Assembly (NCBI GenBank): GCA_016648135.1
Contig: JADDOH010011195.1
Location: 43,280 to 107,279, forward strand
Direction: 5' to 3'
DNA from: Agrypnia vestita
Taxonomy: Eukaryota; Arthropoda; Insecta; Trichoptera; Phryganeidae
DNA length: 64,000 nucleotides
The notes beneath the pieces were generated by a model, which saw only the letters and a list, made by a program, of their open reading frames with translations, was not told the DNA's origin and made no database searches. This document shows, in pieces, positions 43,403 through 54,466 of the stretch (position 1 is its first letter; the number at the start of each line of letters is the position of its first letter). The translations under genes and the position numbers were made by a program.

Positions 43403-43812
43403 TCTTCTCGAGAGTTCGAAAGACCAACGTATTGCGTATATAAAGCGGGACCAACAGCTGCGCAGATTGAGTTTGTTTTGACATTTCTATCGGTGCGATA
43501 TCAGCCGCGGAACGGCGGCCGAGGTGGACGGTTGTGAGATAATCGGAGCGACAGATAATAAGCGAAATACCTGACTGGCGATTTAAATAAGTGCGACTTC
43601 TTACATGCGATATTCAAATGGAATGTTATAGCAAGTGATAAATAAAGTGTTACCCAGCGATAATATAGCGTTCACAGACGAGTGATAATTCAAAAATTTA
43701 ATTCGTTTTAAGTGACTTTGGCAATTTAATACAATAATTAATCACTAATTAATAAATCACTAAATAATTTCCAGTATATTCATTTGTCTCCCGCAGCCAC
43801 GACTCGTGACAA
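43403..43812 (+). promoter_or_regulatory. Heat-shock-element-bearing repeat unit 2, with TATA box
   Basis: TTCtcGAGagTTCgaAAG at 43405-43422, GACCAACG, then TATATAAAG at 43437-43445, and GAGTTTGTTTTGACA about 25 bp further, as in a Pol II start region. The unit ends CTCCCGCAGCCACGACTCGTGAC, parallel to unit 1. HSE close to TATA is the arrangement of heat-shock gene promoters. Confidence 0.6.
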
Positions 43813-44219
43813 TGTGTAGAAATCTGCCTTTCTGCTGTTGTTCCATCTAGTGTTTTCTCCAATGTTACCAGACACCAAACTAGGAGTGATCGGTACCATC
43901 GGGTACCTGGCTACTAGGAAATAATTAAAAGAGTAGCTATAAATTACGCTATAGTACCTATTATTTGTAACAGCGGTACACGAAATACCGGTTCTGGTCG
44001 ATGGTTATTTTTTGTACCGTTGATTAATTACCACAATCCATTCTCTGTTATTATTTACCTACTGTATTTTGAAATCGGTTTACATTATTCAAGTCCGCCA
44101 CTCAAAGAGTCCGAAGCATTCTCGACTGTGATTTTAGATTTTTATTTAATGCCAATTAGTTGGGTTTATACCAATAAAGTCAATCAATCAATAACATGCC
44201 ACTTAGTCTTGATTGAAGA
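43813..44219. other. Unassigned stretch
   Basis: No gene recognised; a plus-strand open frame from 44020 runs into the LINE remnant at 44220. Confidence 0.4.
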
Positions 44220-44400
44220 GTCTTTGATAGGTAACCCTTATACGGTAGTGAAACCTGGACTATGGAAGATACAGCGGAGTATGGAAAGAAGTACGCTGAG
44301 AATCACAGAAGAGACAGAAATATGCATGCGTAGACATACAATGAAGGATGTAAATGTCTCGGTAAAAAGCGTAAATGGAATAGATAGGTCTATCTAGAGA
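44220..44400 (+). pseudogene. LINE C-terminal fragment
   Basis: WKIQRSMERSTLRITEETEI, CMRRHTMKDVNVSVKSVNG lines up with QRSMERSTLGVSLRDRIRND and TRVVDITDRVAKLKW in the copy at 53612. Further decayed sequence runs to about 44530. Confidence 0.65.
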
Positions 44401-44757
44401 TATAGATCTAGACTAATAGATAAGAGAGAACTAAATAGACGGATCCTATGAAGTCTGCAACCAATGGCTTACTTCACGAAGCCACCAGGAATGCTAGGAT
44501 GGAAACAGATGGCACTGGATAATTTTGACTGTGGTGCCATAGCTATCAGTGACCAAGAATAAAAAAGATACACCAATAGCAAAAATCCGCATAGCTTTCA
44601 GAGAGTGGCAGTCGTGGGGAGGCATTCATGACAACAATTGTGATGACGACGATAATGATAACTGTATCGCATCTGGGTGAACGTCTGTCCAAATGAATGA
44701 GAGGGACAGACGGTATGAGAGAAAACGAATGCTATAAATTAAGAGATTGTATCTTAC

Positions 44758-44906
44758 CGCTCCCTCTAACCACGCAGCTGTCATATCAGTAACAGTTTGT
44801 GCTGTATTTTCACACCGTTGTATTGTCACGTGAACCATTTGTACATCCAATAAAGTATCTTGAAAGCGAGTTTCACTGGATTCTCGATACCTACAAAGTT
44901 CTCCTC
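44758..44906 (-). CDS. Candidate single host exon, 49 codons, function unknown
   Basis: On the minus strand the polypyrimidine tract TGCTTGTTCCTTGCGTTAG ends in a good acceptor, and GGAGCG|GTAAGATA is a good donor. Between them the frame is open: GELCRYRESSETRFQDTLLD, VQMVHVTIQRCENTAQTVTD, MTAAWLEGA. The exon starts with 2 nt of a codon and ends on a codon boundary. Composition is polar and protein-like, with two Cys, unlike LINE sequence nearby. I do not recognise the family. Alternatives: chance, or an exon of an unknown mobile element. Confidence 0.35.
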
Positions 44907-44955
44907 CTAACGCAAGGAACAAGCACGTCACAATAACGATTGTGATGGGTACGGA

Positions 44956-45030
44956 AATGACGGTAACGATGACGATAATGCTGATGATACTGATGAAGAT
45001 GATGACAATGATGATGATGAAGATGGTCTC
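44956..45030. repeat. (GAT)n-rich microsatellite
   Basis: GATGATGATGAAGATGATGACAATGATGATG-type run with interruptions. Confidence 0.8.
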
Positions 45031-45364
45031 TATAATAACATTATCAACAAAGCTCTAATTTCCAGTACGTTGTATTATTCAGAATGTCATATTTTTTTTC
45101 CACGCATCGCAACAAGATTAAATACAGACGAGTAAAATTCACAGAATTCACATTCATGTTGCTTCGTTTATACGACTTGTTTTCTTGTAACATGTTCAAA
45201 TATCATATGCAGTATTCTCAAGGTCAGTATTCTGCGCATTAGATTTAATTTAAGATACAAATTTAATTATGAATGATCGATATTCAAAGATGTATCGGAA
45301 ACAACTATTACAACACGCATGTTTGTGTTATAAAGAAAAGGAGTAAGTGAAAATGAAACTCAAA

Positions 45365-45735
45365 CTCAAAATGTTTATTGAAAGAAAGGTCAAGATATAC
45401 AAGACATGCGTGCAACCCATCATAATATACGGTATAGAGACGTGGGCTGATACTGTTCATGACTCCTCAGAACATTTGAATGAAAATGGTATGGTTCATT
45501 ACTGAAAAACTCAACGTAATCGTGACCGAAATATAAGGAAAACTTATAAAATAGAGGACATAGCACCATGGGGTAGACTCAAAAAGAGATTCTGGAGGGA
45601 TAAGGTAGCTAGAATGGACAGTGACAGAATCACCGGGAAGACCGCTCAAAAGATGGAGGAACGGATGGACCTCATCATTCCAGGAGGCGTAGTTTTCTGT
45701 ACCCCAGATCGACAGATATAATAAAAGAAAAGAAG
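45365..45735 (+). pseudogene. LINE C-terminal region, decayed
   Basis: KVKIYKTCVQPIIIYGIETW is the RT motif K--IY---V-P---YG-ETW. Then come RNIRKTYKIEDIAPWGRLK and KRFWRDKVARMDSDRITGKT, followed by RRRK at the tail. At least one stop (about 45502). An inverted relative of the 3' end lies at 55935-56180. Confidence 0.75.
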
Positions 45736-46061
45736 AAGAAGAAAATTGAAGGCAGGAGAGCGTTAGCAAAAGCGGATTATGGTGGTTAAAAAACCTCAAA
45801 AATTTCAGAAACCAGAATGATCACAGGCTTTCAATAGAAGATCACAGATAAATAGATTGTTCTTACTGAACAAATATTAAACTTTTAAGTGGAAAAGGTG
45901 AGTGACATGTTATCTTGTAGTTTAGTTACTCTCGATAAATCTCCACCACAAATCACAGCGTTGATATCGAATGAAACAGTTTCGACCACATAGACTGCCC
46001 CATGAGAAGTATGGACAAACAACTAAAGAGAATATGAGCTGTAGAGAAAAATAGGGATATA
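45736..46061. other. Unassigned stretch
   Basis: GAAGAAGAAG run then mixed sequence; probably the distal end of the LINE at 45365. Nothing else. Confidence 0.4.
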
Positions 46062-46575
46062 CAGGGTTATTTGTAAAACATTAATAACCTCGCAGGACTA
46101 TATTCCTGCCTTAATTATGAGTCGAAAATGTTCAAGCTATCATGACCAAATATCAATAGTTATGGTGATATGTGACATCAAAGTTTGCATTTTTTTTTCA
46201 ATATTTCTGACTTATTTTTTGTAAAACGTTAGACTATCATTACAGTAACTCATATCGATTACTAAAAATTCATTCGTTTCAATACAAGTTAAATAAAATG
46301 ATAAAAACCCTGAAAAAATTCCAGAGGTTTTTATTTTTTTATTTGACTTGTATTAAAGGGAATGAATTTTTCATATTCGAAATAAGTTACTGTAATGATA
46401 GTCCAACGTTTCACAAAAAATATGTCAGAAATATTGAAAAAAAAAAATGCAAACTTTGATGTCGCATATCTCCTTAACTATTGATATTAGGTCATAATAG
46501 CTTGAACATTTTCGACTCATAATCAAGGCAGAAATATAGTCCTGCGAGGTTATTAATGTTTTACAAATAACCCTG
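46062..46575. mobile_element. MITE family C, full copy, 514 bp
   Basis: CAGGGTTATTTGTAAAACAT at the left and its complement at the right, with inverted match continuing for about 240 bp per arm, so the unit is nearly all hairpin. TA-rich flanks (GATATA at the left) fit a TA target. Other copies: 62096-62633 complete, 29237 and 47324 damaged. Confidence 0.9.
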
Positions 46576-47323
46576 CATATTACCAAATGACTGACCTAAA
46601 TCGATCTTAATCACTTTACGTAAAAGGCCAAATGCAAATGCAAAAGAATATAGAACAATAAGTTTAATAGTAGAAATGAACCGGACTGATGTAATAGGAA
46701 AATCAATAAAAAGGAAAAAAGAAATACCTTTAATCAGAGATGCGACCATACAAAATCTGGTCCAAAGAAAAATAGATCAACTTACAGATCTCTGGTGTGC
46801 CCCATGACAGTAAAGACAAATAGATGATGGAAGACGTAAGTTGTAGCAAAGACTAAGATGATGTTAAAAAATGTAGATAAGCATCTAAATAATATCAGTT
46901 AAAGCCCACGACCCGAGCAGATTAAGCAAAAACTTCCAATTTGTAACAATTCCATTGTTTTTGGCCTAACCAAAGTAACGAAATTAAACATTTTTGATAT
47001 TCTCATTAAAAAGAGCATGTCTGTAATCGTGCAACAATACACAATAGACTGTCAAAACGGACTCGTTGTTTAGTTGGCGAACGGTCCTATAAATCTTCCG
47101 GTTTCTTCATACCAGCATCGCCAACATTTTTTCTGATACACGATTTTAATAGCCAATCGGCGACCTGCATTAATTAATCAGGTAGTTGCGAGTCGTTTTT
47201 TATTTCAAGATCAAATAAGTGTTTGGTTAAGGCCGCCGGTGGAGTGACCTAACTAGCAGAACATGTGTCCGACTACTTTATTTGCTATTGGCTTCTATTT
47301 TAGGAAAAGTAAATAATATTATA
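46576..47323. other. Unassigned stretch
   Basis: 46740-46870 contains ATAGATCAACTTACAGATCTC-like sequence without a recognised frame. No gene or bounded repeat. Confidence 0.35.
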
Positions 47324-47336
47324 CAGGGTGTCTCAT

Positions 47337-47420
47337 AGATCTTCTTCTTCTTCTTCTTCATCAGCCTTCGTCTCTCCACTGCCTCTTCCTTCCTTTTCCA
47401 TCCTTCTTTGTGGTTTGCTA
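47337..47420 (-). repeat. LINE 3' terminus in a MITE
   Basis: The minus strand GAAGGAAGAGGCAGTGGAGA, GACGAAGGCTGATGAAGAAG matches the tail at 37062 and the end of the LINE at 54040. Confidence 0.65.
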
Positions 47421-47585
47421 ATTGCATAGACAGCAAAAAATTTACAGGTGGATTTCTGGCTTGATAATGAGTCAAAAATGTTCAAACAATCATGATCATG
47501 ATAGCTACTGAGATATGCAATATCAAACTTTGCATTTTTTCTTCTAAATTTAGACATATTTTTTATTACAATAACTTAAATCGAT

Positions 47586-47805
47586 CTTCTGTGTATAGTT
47601 TTCTGGGATATTCTGCCGTGTATATGTGACCTCTCTGGCCGACGTTTCAGATCCCATTGCAGGGTCCATCATCAGGGCTGATGTGTGATGATGGTCCCTG
47701 CAATGGGATCCGAAACATCGGCCAGAGAGGTCACATATATACGGCAGAATATCCCAGAAAAGTATACACAGAAGATTCTGAACGTCCGTGAAAATCTGAG
47801 AACAT
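47586..47805. mobile_element. Penelope-like foldback unit, about 90-bp arms
   Basis: Arms at about 47583-47671 and 47688-47778 are near-perfect inverted copies of the Penelope terminus, each with a GAAAC motif (left, on minus: CTGATGA ... GAAACGTCGGCC; right, on plus: GATGATGG ... GAAACATCGGCC). Flanks ACTTAAATCGAT (47574-47585) and ACTTATATCGAT (47806-47817) form a 12-bp duplication with one mismatch. It sits inside a family C MITE. Confidence 0.8.
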
Positions 47806-47900
47806 ACTTATATCGATTATGAAAAATTCATAATTTTTGTTCTGTTTCTATTATACTGTTTATATGTTTTTTATACTGTTTATATTCAGGGGTTCGACCT

Positions 47901-48783
47901 TAAATATGTTTATGGTAATCTTTGGTCTACCAAAGTCTTTTGTACTACTACTCTCGAAACCTCATCATAGATTATTCAAAAAGTGCGCGTTGAATTGCTG
48001 AAACAGCTTAGATTTCAAAATATCAATCTTCGATGCTTGAAAAGTTTTTTTATTGCAACATTTTGTTTTGTTTGTAATTTTGGGCCACAGAGTGGAAACG
48101 GTGTATTTTGATAGACGTCTAATAAGTATGCTCGTCTAATATTTTTCCGATGTGCTTCTCAATAATGACCATTCGAGCGACCTCATTAAAATAATTAATT
48201 ATAAGTTAATCTGTTTCCGCTTCCGTATCCATTATAACATATAATCAAACATGGTTCGACTGTGATTAACCCAATAGTATTCTAGGTATCATTACCTATT
48301 TATAATTCATTTCCTTTCATTCTTTCTATTCCACTGAGATACTGGGGGATGTATGATAAATGTGAATGGTTTTTAAAACGGTATTTTGGTTTAAATATAA
48401 AGTGCTCAAATAAACTTTGTGTCATGAATGGATTGCCTTAGGATTCCGTGCAGTGTTATTCATGATCGATGCATTAATTTGTTAAGTAATGGGAACACCA
48501 AGAAAATAAACTTTTGGTTACATATTTTAGTTAATAGACTGTAAATATTATAGATTTTAGTCTATGATTGTCAACTGATACAAACAAACGCATACTCTTT
48601 GTTGAATATTTTATTTTATTTATTGAAATTAACGGACATAGTCCAATAAAATATAATACATAACCTGAACAACATAAAATACATCAGAATAAAGGTTATA
48701 TACAGCAATTTAAAACGATAATCAAGGACAAATGAAAAGTACTAACAAGATGGGGACAAGATCTGGACTATCTAATCAGAGAT
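47901..48783. other. Unassigned AT-rich stretch
   Basis: 48605-48660 (TTTATTTTATTTATTGAAATTAAC) looks like an inverted retroelement tail. No gene. Confidence 0.35.
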
Positions 48784-49033
48784 TTTAAAACCAAATTAAT
48801 TAATCAATTAGAAAGGCATACAGAAAAATCTAATTCACGAAAAAATATTTTGGCTACCACCGGGATTCGAACCCAGATCACCTCCTTTCCGGGGCCGGTG
48901 CTCTGACCACTAAGCTATAGGAGCCTTGCAGATTTCCGTGAATATATCGACCTTATATGTAATTCTCATTTTTATTAAATGATTAGATTTTTCTGTATGT
49001 CTTTCTAATTGATTAATTAATTTGGTTTTAAAA
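48784..49033. mobile_element. 250-bp foldback element enclosing a tRNA-like sequence
   Basis: Arms 48784-48836 and 48980-49033 are inverted (TTTTAAAACCAAATTAATTA, AATCAATTAGAAAG...) with one mismatch and one indel. The 143-bp centre holds the tRNA-like sequence at 48852-48925. TIR elements seldom carry a Pol III promoter; a SINE trapped between inverted copies is the simplest reading. No target duplication was identified. Confidence 0.75.
48852..48925 (-). repeat. tRNA-like sequence (tRNA-derived SINE head or pseudo-tRNA)
   Basis: 74 nt, minus strand. D arm GCTTAGTGGTCAGAGC and T arm CTGGGTTCGAATCCCGG (B box GGTTCGAATCC) pair well. Acceptor halves GGCTCCT and GGTAGCC pair except for one mismatch and one wobble. 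The anticodon arm does not fold (CCGGCCCCGGAAAGGAG), so it is not a working tRNA. Confidence 0.7.
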
Positions 49034-49911
49034 ACTTTACAGAACTTTGTTCTGAAAAATTACAACTTCACAAATATTAATGTGTTCTTGAATTTTTAAT
49101 CAGAGATTGTTTGAATCTGGACAGACTCACTTCGAAGAAGTCCAGATCCTATCTTGAGTTTATAGAACGACATAACCGTGACATAGGAGCACGGAGCATA
49201 TTTGCATCTTTAGGCATTTGACATGCGCGAATTTGGATCTGACATTTATGTCACCACCTCCTTCATCCTTCCTCGCCAATACCTAAGACAGTCAAAAACA
49301 ACCACTCGCAAAGAAGTCTCATTCGTTTTGTTGCCACATATCGAACTGATCATCGAAGTCAACCTTTTTGAAAGAATTCGCTAACGCAACGGTGTGTGTT
49401 TTTGAGTGCTCAAATTGGAAGTATTGTGATCATCGAATTAATCGACCACTGCGTCGAAATAGACCTGGAGGAGGAACATTCAGTAGTGATCCACTTCTCC
49501 ACTCCTAAATTGCCTTAATTGTTAAATCCTATACAGTCCACAATCGTTACGTATTCTTCCATCTAAATTTCCCATTTTATTCTTCTACAACCCCCATTTC
49601 TTCCGCGTTCCCGGCGATTCGCGTCGGGATCACGGGATTAGAAAAAAAATAAAATCTATTTTTACAATTCTATTGATAATTTTTAAAAATTATATATCTA
49701 TCATTTGATAATAACAATTTGAGATAAAATGGGGAAGGAATTGAAATTAAATACACCCCCTGGTAATTTTCATGCAGCTCTGGCTTTTAACGATATTTAT
49801 TTTTCATAGAATATTTTCTTTTCATCTGCATTATAAGTAGACTAATTTATCTTATTGTTCGAAGAATACTTTTACTTCTGAATGAAGGTTTGAACATTAC
49901 GGTGACATTAT
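49034..49911. other. Unassigned stretch
   Basis: 49240-49600 is less AT-rich and holds no open frame over 60 codons. No repeat partner recognised. Confidence 0.35.
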
Positions 49912-50396
49912 TTTTAAAATAAAATACAAATCACTTTGTTTTCACCACTTTATTAGATATACAATCTACATGTTTCGAGAACAATGTTCTTTCCTTCAGA
50001 ATTGCTTGTGTACTAAAATTGAAAAAGATTAACCATGCAAGTGTGTTACGGTGAAGGGTGGCTGAGGGGGGAGGGTTCGGAGGTTTTAATTACGGAATGT
50101 CAACTGAAGGGGATGGAATTTTAAGTGGAAAAATATTCAATAGTGGGTTGCGTACAAATTTTGTCTTGTTATTTATTATATTTGAATTAATATTATCACT
50201 TTTCCTGATTTAAATAATTAACACCTACGACCCCCCTCCTCCTCTCACCCTCCCCTTAGCCGTAACACAACTGCATGGTTTATTTTTTCAATTTCAGTAC
50301 ACAAACAATCCTGTAGAAGAGAACATTGTTTTCGAAACATCTGGATTGTATAATCTAATAAAGTGGTGAAAAAAAAGTGATTTGTGTTTTATTTTA
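49912..50396. mobile_element. Penelope-like unit with about 150-bp inverted arms
   Basis: Left arm 49912-50065 and right arm 50232-50396 are inverted and diverged, around 165 bp. Each arm holds a hammerhead-like motif: on minus near 49962-50004 (CTGAAGG, stem AGAAC/GTTCT, GAAACATGTAG) and on plus at 50305-50350 (ACAATC, CTGTAGA, GAAACATCTG, GATTGT). No target duplication found. Confidence 0.7.
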
Positions 50397-51947
50397 ATAA
50401 TTTATCTACTCTTTATTCTATCTAAATTCATTTATGTTAAGCCGACAACATCCGTTTTGTTTTGTTTGACAGTGATATGTATTTTATCTTGCTTATATTT
50501 AGTTGAAAACCGTGCACTTTGCATGCTTGGAGACCTTCCACTGAATATATAGTTATTTGTAAAAATAATAAAAAACACCTTTCTAAAATGTTTTTGTCTT
50601 TCGCCGAAGCCGAAACATTTTTTTAAATATCCTTCACATTCTTGGTCGAAATAGTCTACAAAATGCCATAATTTGAATATGGTAACCAGATTACTTCATG
50701 TCCAACGATCTCCGTATAGCGAACGTGTGATAAATCTTTGTGAGCGCTTTCAAATTATACGAAATTCGTTACAGATCCTAATCAGGTGCGCATACCTCCG
50801 ATGGTTTCGGTAACGAAATCAATACCTCATTTAAATTAACATATTTCTTTGTTTTGGACCTCGCGAGCACCCGGGAGCTCATTATGCAGAAATGCCGCTT
50901 TCTGATGAAGAAAATCGTAAAGCATTTACGGCCACGTGCAATGCGGGTCGGCATCTGATGTCGGCAGGATCAAGGGAGGTCATCACAGTGATGTGCAGCA
51001 GTCGGGGGCGTCAGATATCCTGGACACTGTTTAACATCTGCAAGTCTGAAATGGAATAAATATTTAAGAGATGTTTTCAGCTTACTCCCATTTAGTAAAT
51101 GCGTTTTATCTCCGGTACTTACTTACAGCTCTCTCGTTATGATAAAACAAGAAATATAAAATCAGTATCATATTTACATTAGCACCCTAATGACAGGATC
51201 CAGCAAAACAGAACGCGCCCCGTGCGCGCGGGTATTTAAACCGTTCTTCCCTGACAGGCATCACTGTGAGTATACCACACATGTGTCTTTGTCTTTAATA
51301 TTGATTTGGAAACACAAGTTTGGATGGAATAGAGCTATATTTTCGATAAAATCTCTAAATCAGTACATTTTAAGTTGACCCTCGGTAAATGCATTCAAAA
51401 CATATTTTATTTGGACATCGTTGCCTTTGCTCATACTCATTTCCTTTCTTTAGTTTCGCCATCATTCCGCAGTTCGCTCATGGTAGGTACTTTTCATGGA
51501 TTCGGTGTGTGGGTGTAAGAATTGTGTAGTGTAGTGATGGTGTAAGAAATGCAGCCAGCGCCGAAGAGACAGACGACGCGTCATCTAACTTTATTCTTCC
51601 CCCTAAACATGGCGGCCAATAAAGATGGCGGGGACGGCCGGTCAATTGGCCGAGTCAATTGGCCGGACACTCGGACAGACACAAATAAATAATAACACAT
51701 TAACAACAACGAGGTTGTTATAAAACAAAACACAACTGGACGCCATGTTGGCCCGGCTGACGGAACGGCAGGGCTGTCATCTCATCAATGTGAAAAAACA
51801 GAAGGAACGCAATCGTGATACATCGATTAAGACCCCATTTTGAATTTCTTTAATTAAACTTAGCATGTTTGGAACTCCGTGAAGGCGGTGAAAAATATAA
51901 ATATGTATTTTTAAATACTGTTTGTTTCAGTATGTGCAAGTTCTAGT
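50397..51947. other. Unassigned stretch
   Basis: 50860-51020 and 51500-51800 are less AT-rich (ATGGCGGCCAATAAAGATGG, GGTCAATTGGCCGAGTCAAT) but no frame or splice pattern holds up. No gene is supported. Confidence 0.35.
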
Positions 51948-51955
51948 ATACGTAC

Positions 51956-53112
51956 TAGGGATGTTACGAATGTTCGCGTTCGCATTCGTATATGCGAATG
52001 ATTCGCATCATTTCAAACACTCGCATTCGCATCAAACAATGCGAATGTTTAGCGAATGCGAGTGTACGCAGGTCGAGACAAGTAGGAGAGTGCGCGGAGC
52101 AAAGTCGATCAATCAATAAGCAGGTATTGTGATTAAGTGAATTAACAAAATTTCGAGTTGTGGGTTATTTTAAGCTAGGATAAGTTATTATAAATAGTTA
52201 TTTAGAACTTTATTTTTGTATTATGGCATATAATACAAAAATATGTCTATCTCTTGTTTTTAGATTTTTGAATTTTACATTTCATTTTATTTTACTGTCA
52301 TTTTTATTGCTTCTTGAGTTTCAGATTTGATTTGTTTACAATTATTTCATTTTGTTGTAATTTTGTTGCTTCTTTAATTTCAGACATAATTATTTTAATT
52401 TGTTGTAGTTTTATTGATTGTTGACTTTCATATTTGATTTGATAACTATTATTTCATTTGATGTAAATTTGTTATACTTTATGTTAAGTAATGTTTTATT
52501 TTTCTTTATATATCACTTTATTAATTGTTTTTGATAGAATTATACCTTATCTCCTTTTTTTATTATTACCTATCAATGTGAACATGTTTATATATATTGT
52601 TTCTTTAATGGTACGTTGTACCGTGTATTAAATAAATAAATAAGAAGAGTGAAATATGGCGATATTTCACACCTATTGATCGAGATCATGCGAAGTGTGA
52701 TATTTGTGAAAAAGTTTACTCACGCGTTGGGCGTACTACTTCGGGGCTGCGAACTCATTTGAAAGCCGTTCATGCCGAGGAGTTGGAATTGTTAATACGT
52801 GCTGAAACAGAGGTCCAGACTTTTAAAATGATCATTCCTCCGGAAACGCCACTAAAAGAGGTAAAAAAGCAGAATCTATAATAAAAAAGAAGCAGTGGGA
52901 CGCTAAACATCCATTGTCGCAAAATATGGATTGCTTTTTGTTAATTTGAGTGTGTACAAACCTAAATAAATAAAAATACATGATTAAAATCATACCCTGA
53001 TATTTCTTTTTTGCCCCTTCTAAACATTCGCACTCGCATTCGCATTTGCACATTCGCCTTTCAAACACTCGCATTCGCGAATGTCTAAAGTATGACATTC
53101 GTAACATCCCTG
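51956..53112. mobile_element. hAT element remnant with BED finger, 1157 bp
   Basis: Ends TAGGGATGTTACGAATG and CATTCGTAACATCCCTG, flanked by ATACGTAC (51948-51955) and ATACGCAC (53113-53120), an 8-bp duplication with one mismatch. GCGAATG/CATTCGC words crowd both subterminal regions. The plus-strand BED finger at 52651 is the N-terminal domain of a hAT transposase; the catalytic part is missing. A LINE-like tail (TTAAATAAATAAATAAG) lies just before the finger. Confidence 0.9.
52651..52881 (+). pseudogene. BED-type zinc finger of a hAT transposase, truncated
   Basis: EIWRYFTPIDRDHAKCDICE, then KVYSRVGRTTSGLRTHLKAV and H. The aromatic W-YF start, C--C (CDIC) and H----H (HLKAVH) fit the BED finger that binds transposon ends. 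The frame stops at 52879-52881 after 77 codons, and no RNase-H-like catalytic or hATC region follows. There is no ATG in frame; the domain may begin after an acceptor. Confidence 0.85.
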
Positions 53113-53120
53113 ATACGCAC

Positions 53121-53599
53121 TCTGTTATTTTGAGTGTTAGACATCAAGACCCAAGTAAAACCGACGAATTTGTGGAGTATTAACAGTAAAGTGGTAACCA
53201 CCACAGACCCAGGGGTCTCTATAAGCAAAAACTGCCATATCGGCATTATTCTTTCGCCATTTGGATGGGCATTGTTTTAATGCTAAATTAGCCTACCGCA
53301 GACGAAGCGAAAGCACTCTTGCTTCTGCAATTATAGGAGACTCGCTTACATTTTCATTTAATTACAATAATTTTAATGAAATATTTTAATTGGTCTGGCA
53401 GCCCTGATAAAGTATCCATGATTAGAACAATAATACGGGGTTGAGATAAAGACAAAATCGTGCTGATGTCGGGTGACTGGACCACAGTATAAGTAATATA
53501 AAGAGTAATCTTGGTTGTTAGCAATAAGTTTTTAAGAAAGGAAAGTGCCAATAAGAGGTGCGGCTTTCACGCCCGTTTTTGTACAGTTACTTTCTGGGC
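53121..53599. other. Unassigned stretch
   Basis: No gene or bounded repeat seen. Confidence 0.4.
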
Positions 53600-53611
53600 C
53601 GAGGACCTTAA

Positions 53612-54061
53612 GTGGATCCAAAAGCCTTTGAATCGTGCATACTGCCAGTGATGACGTATGGATTGGAGACTATGGCTCTTACAAAGAAAAGTGTAGAAAA
53701 GCTCAAATGCACGCAACGATCCATGGAGAGATCCACGCTTGGAGTAAGCCTAAGAGATAGAATTAGAAACGACGAAATTAGGCGCAGAACTAGAGTAGTG
53801 GATATCACGGATCGTGTAGCGAAGCTAAAATGGCAATGGGCAGGACTTGTTACAAGACAGGATACTACAAGATGGCCTCCCAGAGTTCTGAAATGGAGAC
53901 TTTGGAAAAATAAAATAGACATCGGAAGACCTCAAAAGAGATGGGCCGATGATATTGTCGCTGTGGGGGGAAAGAAGTGGCTACAATTAGTCAACAACAG
54001 GGAAGAATGGAAAAATAAGGAAGAGGCCTATATCCAGCAGTGCAAAGACGAACGCTCATGA
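53612..54061 (+). pseudogene. LINE ORF2 C-terminal region, 149 codons open
   Basis: Reads ILPVMTYGLETMALTKKSVE, KLKCTQRSMERSTLGVSLRD, RIRNDEIRRRTRVVDITDRV, AKLKWQWAGLVTRQDTTRWP, then GRPQKRWADDI, EEWKNKEEAYIQQCKDERS, stop. This is the TYG-ET ... QRSMERS-L ... RIRN ... KW-WAG ... GRP--RW-DDI pattern of a common insect LINE. It is 5'-truncated but has no stop, making it one of the younger copies. The tail is AAGAAGAAG. Confidence 0.87.
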
Positions 54062-54162
54062 AGAAGAAGAAAATCCTAGCTATAGGACCACCAGACTCCT
54101 ATAGCTTCGGGTTCTATCGCTCAACTTTTCGCAAAGTTTTCCCCTAAAACACATTTTTAGTC

Positions 54163-54454
54163 AGAGTGTTAGTTGAATTTGTATAAACCACTACCAGATT
54201 TTAGGTCTACCGGTTTCGAGACGTACCCGTCTCTTCGTCAGGACCAACACTACACTACTATGTTCACAACACTATACACAACAACCATAGTATTGTTAAC
54301 TTTTCACCAATATTTATCACATGCGCGTTAATCTTGTCAAGGACAAGCATGCTCTAACTAGCCTACAGAACAATCAGGAATCTACGAGGGAGAGAGAGTG
54401 AGATGATAATGTCTAACCACTAATTTAATGCTTTAAATATTAAAAATATTAATA
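54163..54454 (-). mobile_element. Penelope-like non-autonomous unit, 292 bp, 12-bp duplication
   Basis: Flanked by ACATTTTTAGTC at 54151-54162 and 54455-54466, perfect. Matches 17481-17933 on the other strand but lacks that copy's extra inverted piece, so it probably shows the basic form of the family. The hammerhead-like core at 54204-54245 is identical to 17852-17893. No ORF. Confidence 0.85.
54204..54245 (-). ncRNA. Hammerhead-ribozyme-like motif
   Basis: Same 42-nt order as at 17852: GGTC, CTGACGA, 6-bp stem II with GGTA loop, GAA, ACCGGT, A, GACC. The motif is fully conserved while the surrounding units differ at many positions. Confidence 0.65.
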
Positions 54455-54466
54455 ACATTTTTAGTC

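Larger units (their letters stand above)
47324..47900. mobile_element. MITE family C, copy broken by two insertions
   Basis: Starts CAGGGTGTCTCAT; a LINE tail follows at 47337-47420; family C resumes at about 47449 (TTTCTGGCTTGATAATGAGT) and is broken again by a Penelope-like hairpin at 47586-47805, after which TATATCGATTATGAAAAATT continues. The right arm is missing. Confidence 0.72.

Noticed and set aside
44626..45030. (GAT)n run as an acidic coding repeat
   Set aside because: Interrupted microsatellite without an enclosing open frame.
48852..48925. Functional tRNA gene
   Set aside because: D and T arms are good but the anticodon stem does not pair and the acceptor has a mismatch; the position between inverted arms fits a SINE or pseudo-tRNA.
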